Source: Chaetorhynchus papuensis
Lineage: Eukaryota > Chordata > Aves > Passeriformes > Rhipiduridae
Assembly (NCBI GenBank): GCA_013396525.1
Contig: VWYX01000013.1
Location: forward strand, 2,251,827-2,315,826
DNA: 64,000 nt
Reading direction: 5' to 3'
The notes under the pieces are model-generated. The model was not told the origin of the DNA and ran no database searches. It was given only the letters and a program-made list of their open reading frames with translations. The first letter of the stretch is position 1; every line of letters begins with the position of its first letter. Below are positions 63,296 through 64,000 of the stretch, piece after piece. A program made the position numbers and the translations under genes.

Positions 63296-64000
63296 GTATA
63301 AATCGCATTGTCTGAAGGTCATTCTAAATGTGTTAGCTCTGGGTCATGTTACCTCACTGTCGTTAATCCCTCCCTTCCCCCAGGAGTCAAGTACAAATTA
63401 ATTGCTGCATGGTTTATTTGCCTTGGGAAAAGATTACTGAAGTACCTGAAAAGACACATTGATCGCTCAGCTTGAAATATTGCTCAGTGTGAAACTTCAT
63501 AAAGGATTGGGTGGCTTGTAAGCACGTGTGATTTTTCAGACATTCCACATGTAGGGAGTTAATAAGGATATGGTAGCAGCCTTTATGAAAGTAGCAACTT
63601 GCTTTCAAATAAAAGATTGCCAACATATGTGCAATATTTCTTTGGCCCTCTTTATATTCACTTTAGAAAATGTGTGGGTTTTGAAAATATTAAATTATTC
63701 AAAAGTAAACACTTGTGGAAGGCAGTTGACAAAATTCAGGGCAATTGTTGGAGAAAACCTCTGGTAAAGCTGCTGTGACTGAATGCTGGTTTTCAATACT
63801 ACTGTAGTCTGGAATTAGAAATAACTACCATCGTGTTGGCCAGCATCTACAAAAATAAAATGACTACTTAGCTTTGCAAATCTTCAAAAATTTTAGTGAC
63901 TTCTTTTGAAATCTACTCTGTTCCCTTTGGGCAAAGCACAGTAGCTGATGTATTAAAATGTTAAAGAAGATGCTATGTTTTTCATGTAGGTAGAAGATAG
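63296..64000 (+). other. SNX25: Start of SNX25 intron 7
   Basis: AT-rich, non-coding as far as seen. The remaining exons (RGS, PX, nexin-C) lie beyond the window. Confidence 0.85.

Noticed and set aside
1..64000. CRISPR arrays, operons, phage or bacterial-type systems
   Set aside because: The sequence is clearly vertebrate: spliced exons, CpG islands, CR1 and LTR repeats. No regularly spaced identical repeats with unique spacers were seen.

Overview
The window looks like bird nuclear DNA. It carries several CR1 LINE fragments ending in the ATTCTATGATT-type 3' terminus, and ERV-type LTRs of a kind common in avian genomes (TGTCCTGGTTT... start). It also has two GC-rich CpG-island promoters in an otherwise AT-rich background, and a split protein gene with avian-scale introns. 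I cannot name the species.

Layout. Positions 1-5764 are A/C-rich non-coding sequence, read as the first intron of a gene transcribed leftwards. A CpG island at about 5340-6000 holds a good minus-strand splice donor. By known 4q35-type vertebrate synteny (CFAP97 divergent from SNX25) this is probably the CFAP97 promoter and non-coding exon 1; that name is inference. Positions 6000-12190 are the spacer between the two divergent genes: a minus-strand CR1, a degenerate 21-bp minisatellite, a (CA)n tract, unremarkable AT-rich DNA, and a sense-oriented solo LTR ending about 1 kb before the next gene's start codon. From a second CpG island (about 12190-13400) to the end of the window runs SNX25 (sorting nexin 25) on the plus strand.

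SNX25. Seven coding exons are assigned: 12756-13202, 25310-25394, 33717-33933, 46236-46408, 47296-47482, 53260-53330 and 63114(or 63105)-63295. Their splice phases are 0, 1, 2, 1, 2, 1, 0 and they join into one open frame of 454 codons (457 with the upstream acceptor). They encode an acidic, Gly/Ala-rich N-terminus with two hydrophobic helices, the PXA domain, and the helical start of the link to the RGS domain. The RGS, PX and nexin-C parts lie beyond the right edge. The family acts in endosomal or ER-associated membrane trafficking, and SNX25 is known to promote degradation of TGF-beta receptors.

Most interesting leads. (1) Three unassigned, phase-compatible candidate exons in intron 6 (56433-56514, 58313-58366, 59707-59800) would give SNX25 an alternative 76-residue helical tail, ending at a stop that overlaps an AATAAA. 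(2) A 61-bp tandem duplication just before exon 7 copied its 3' splice region. (3) The 21-bp minisatellite keeps long frames open on both strands. (4) Two related LTRs lie in opposite orientation in intron 3, one interrupted by a CR1. (5) Two CR1 copies look 5'-inverted.
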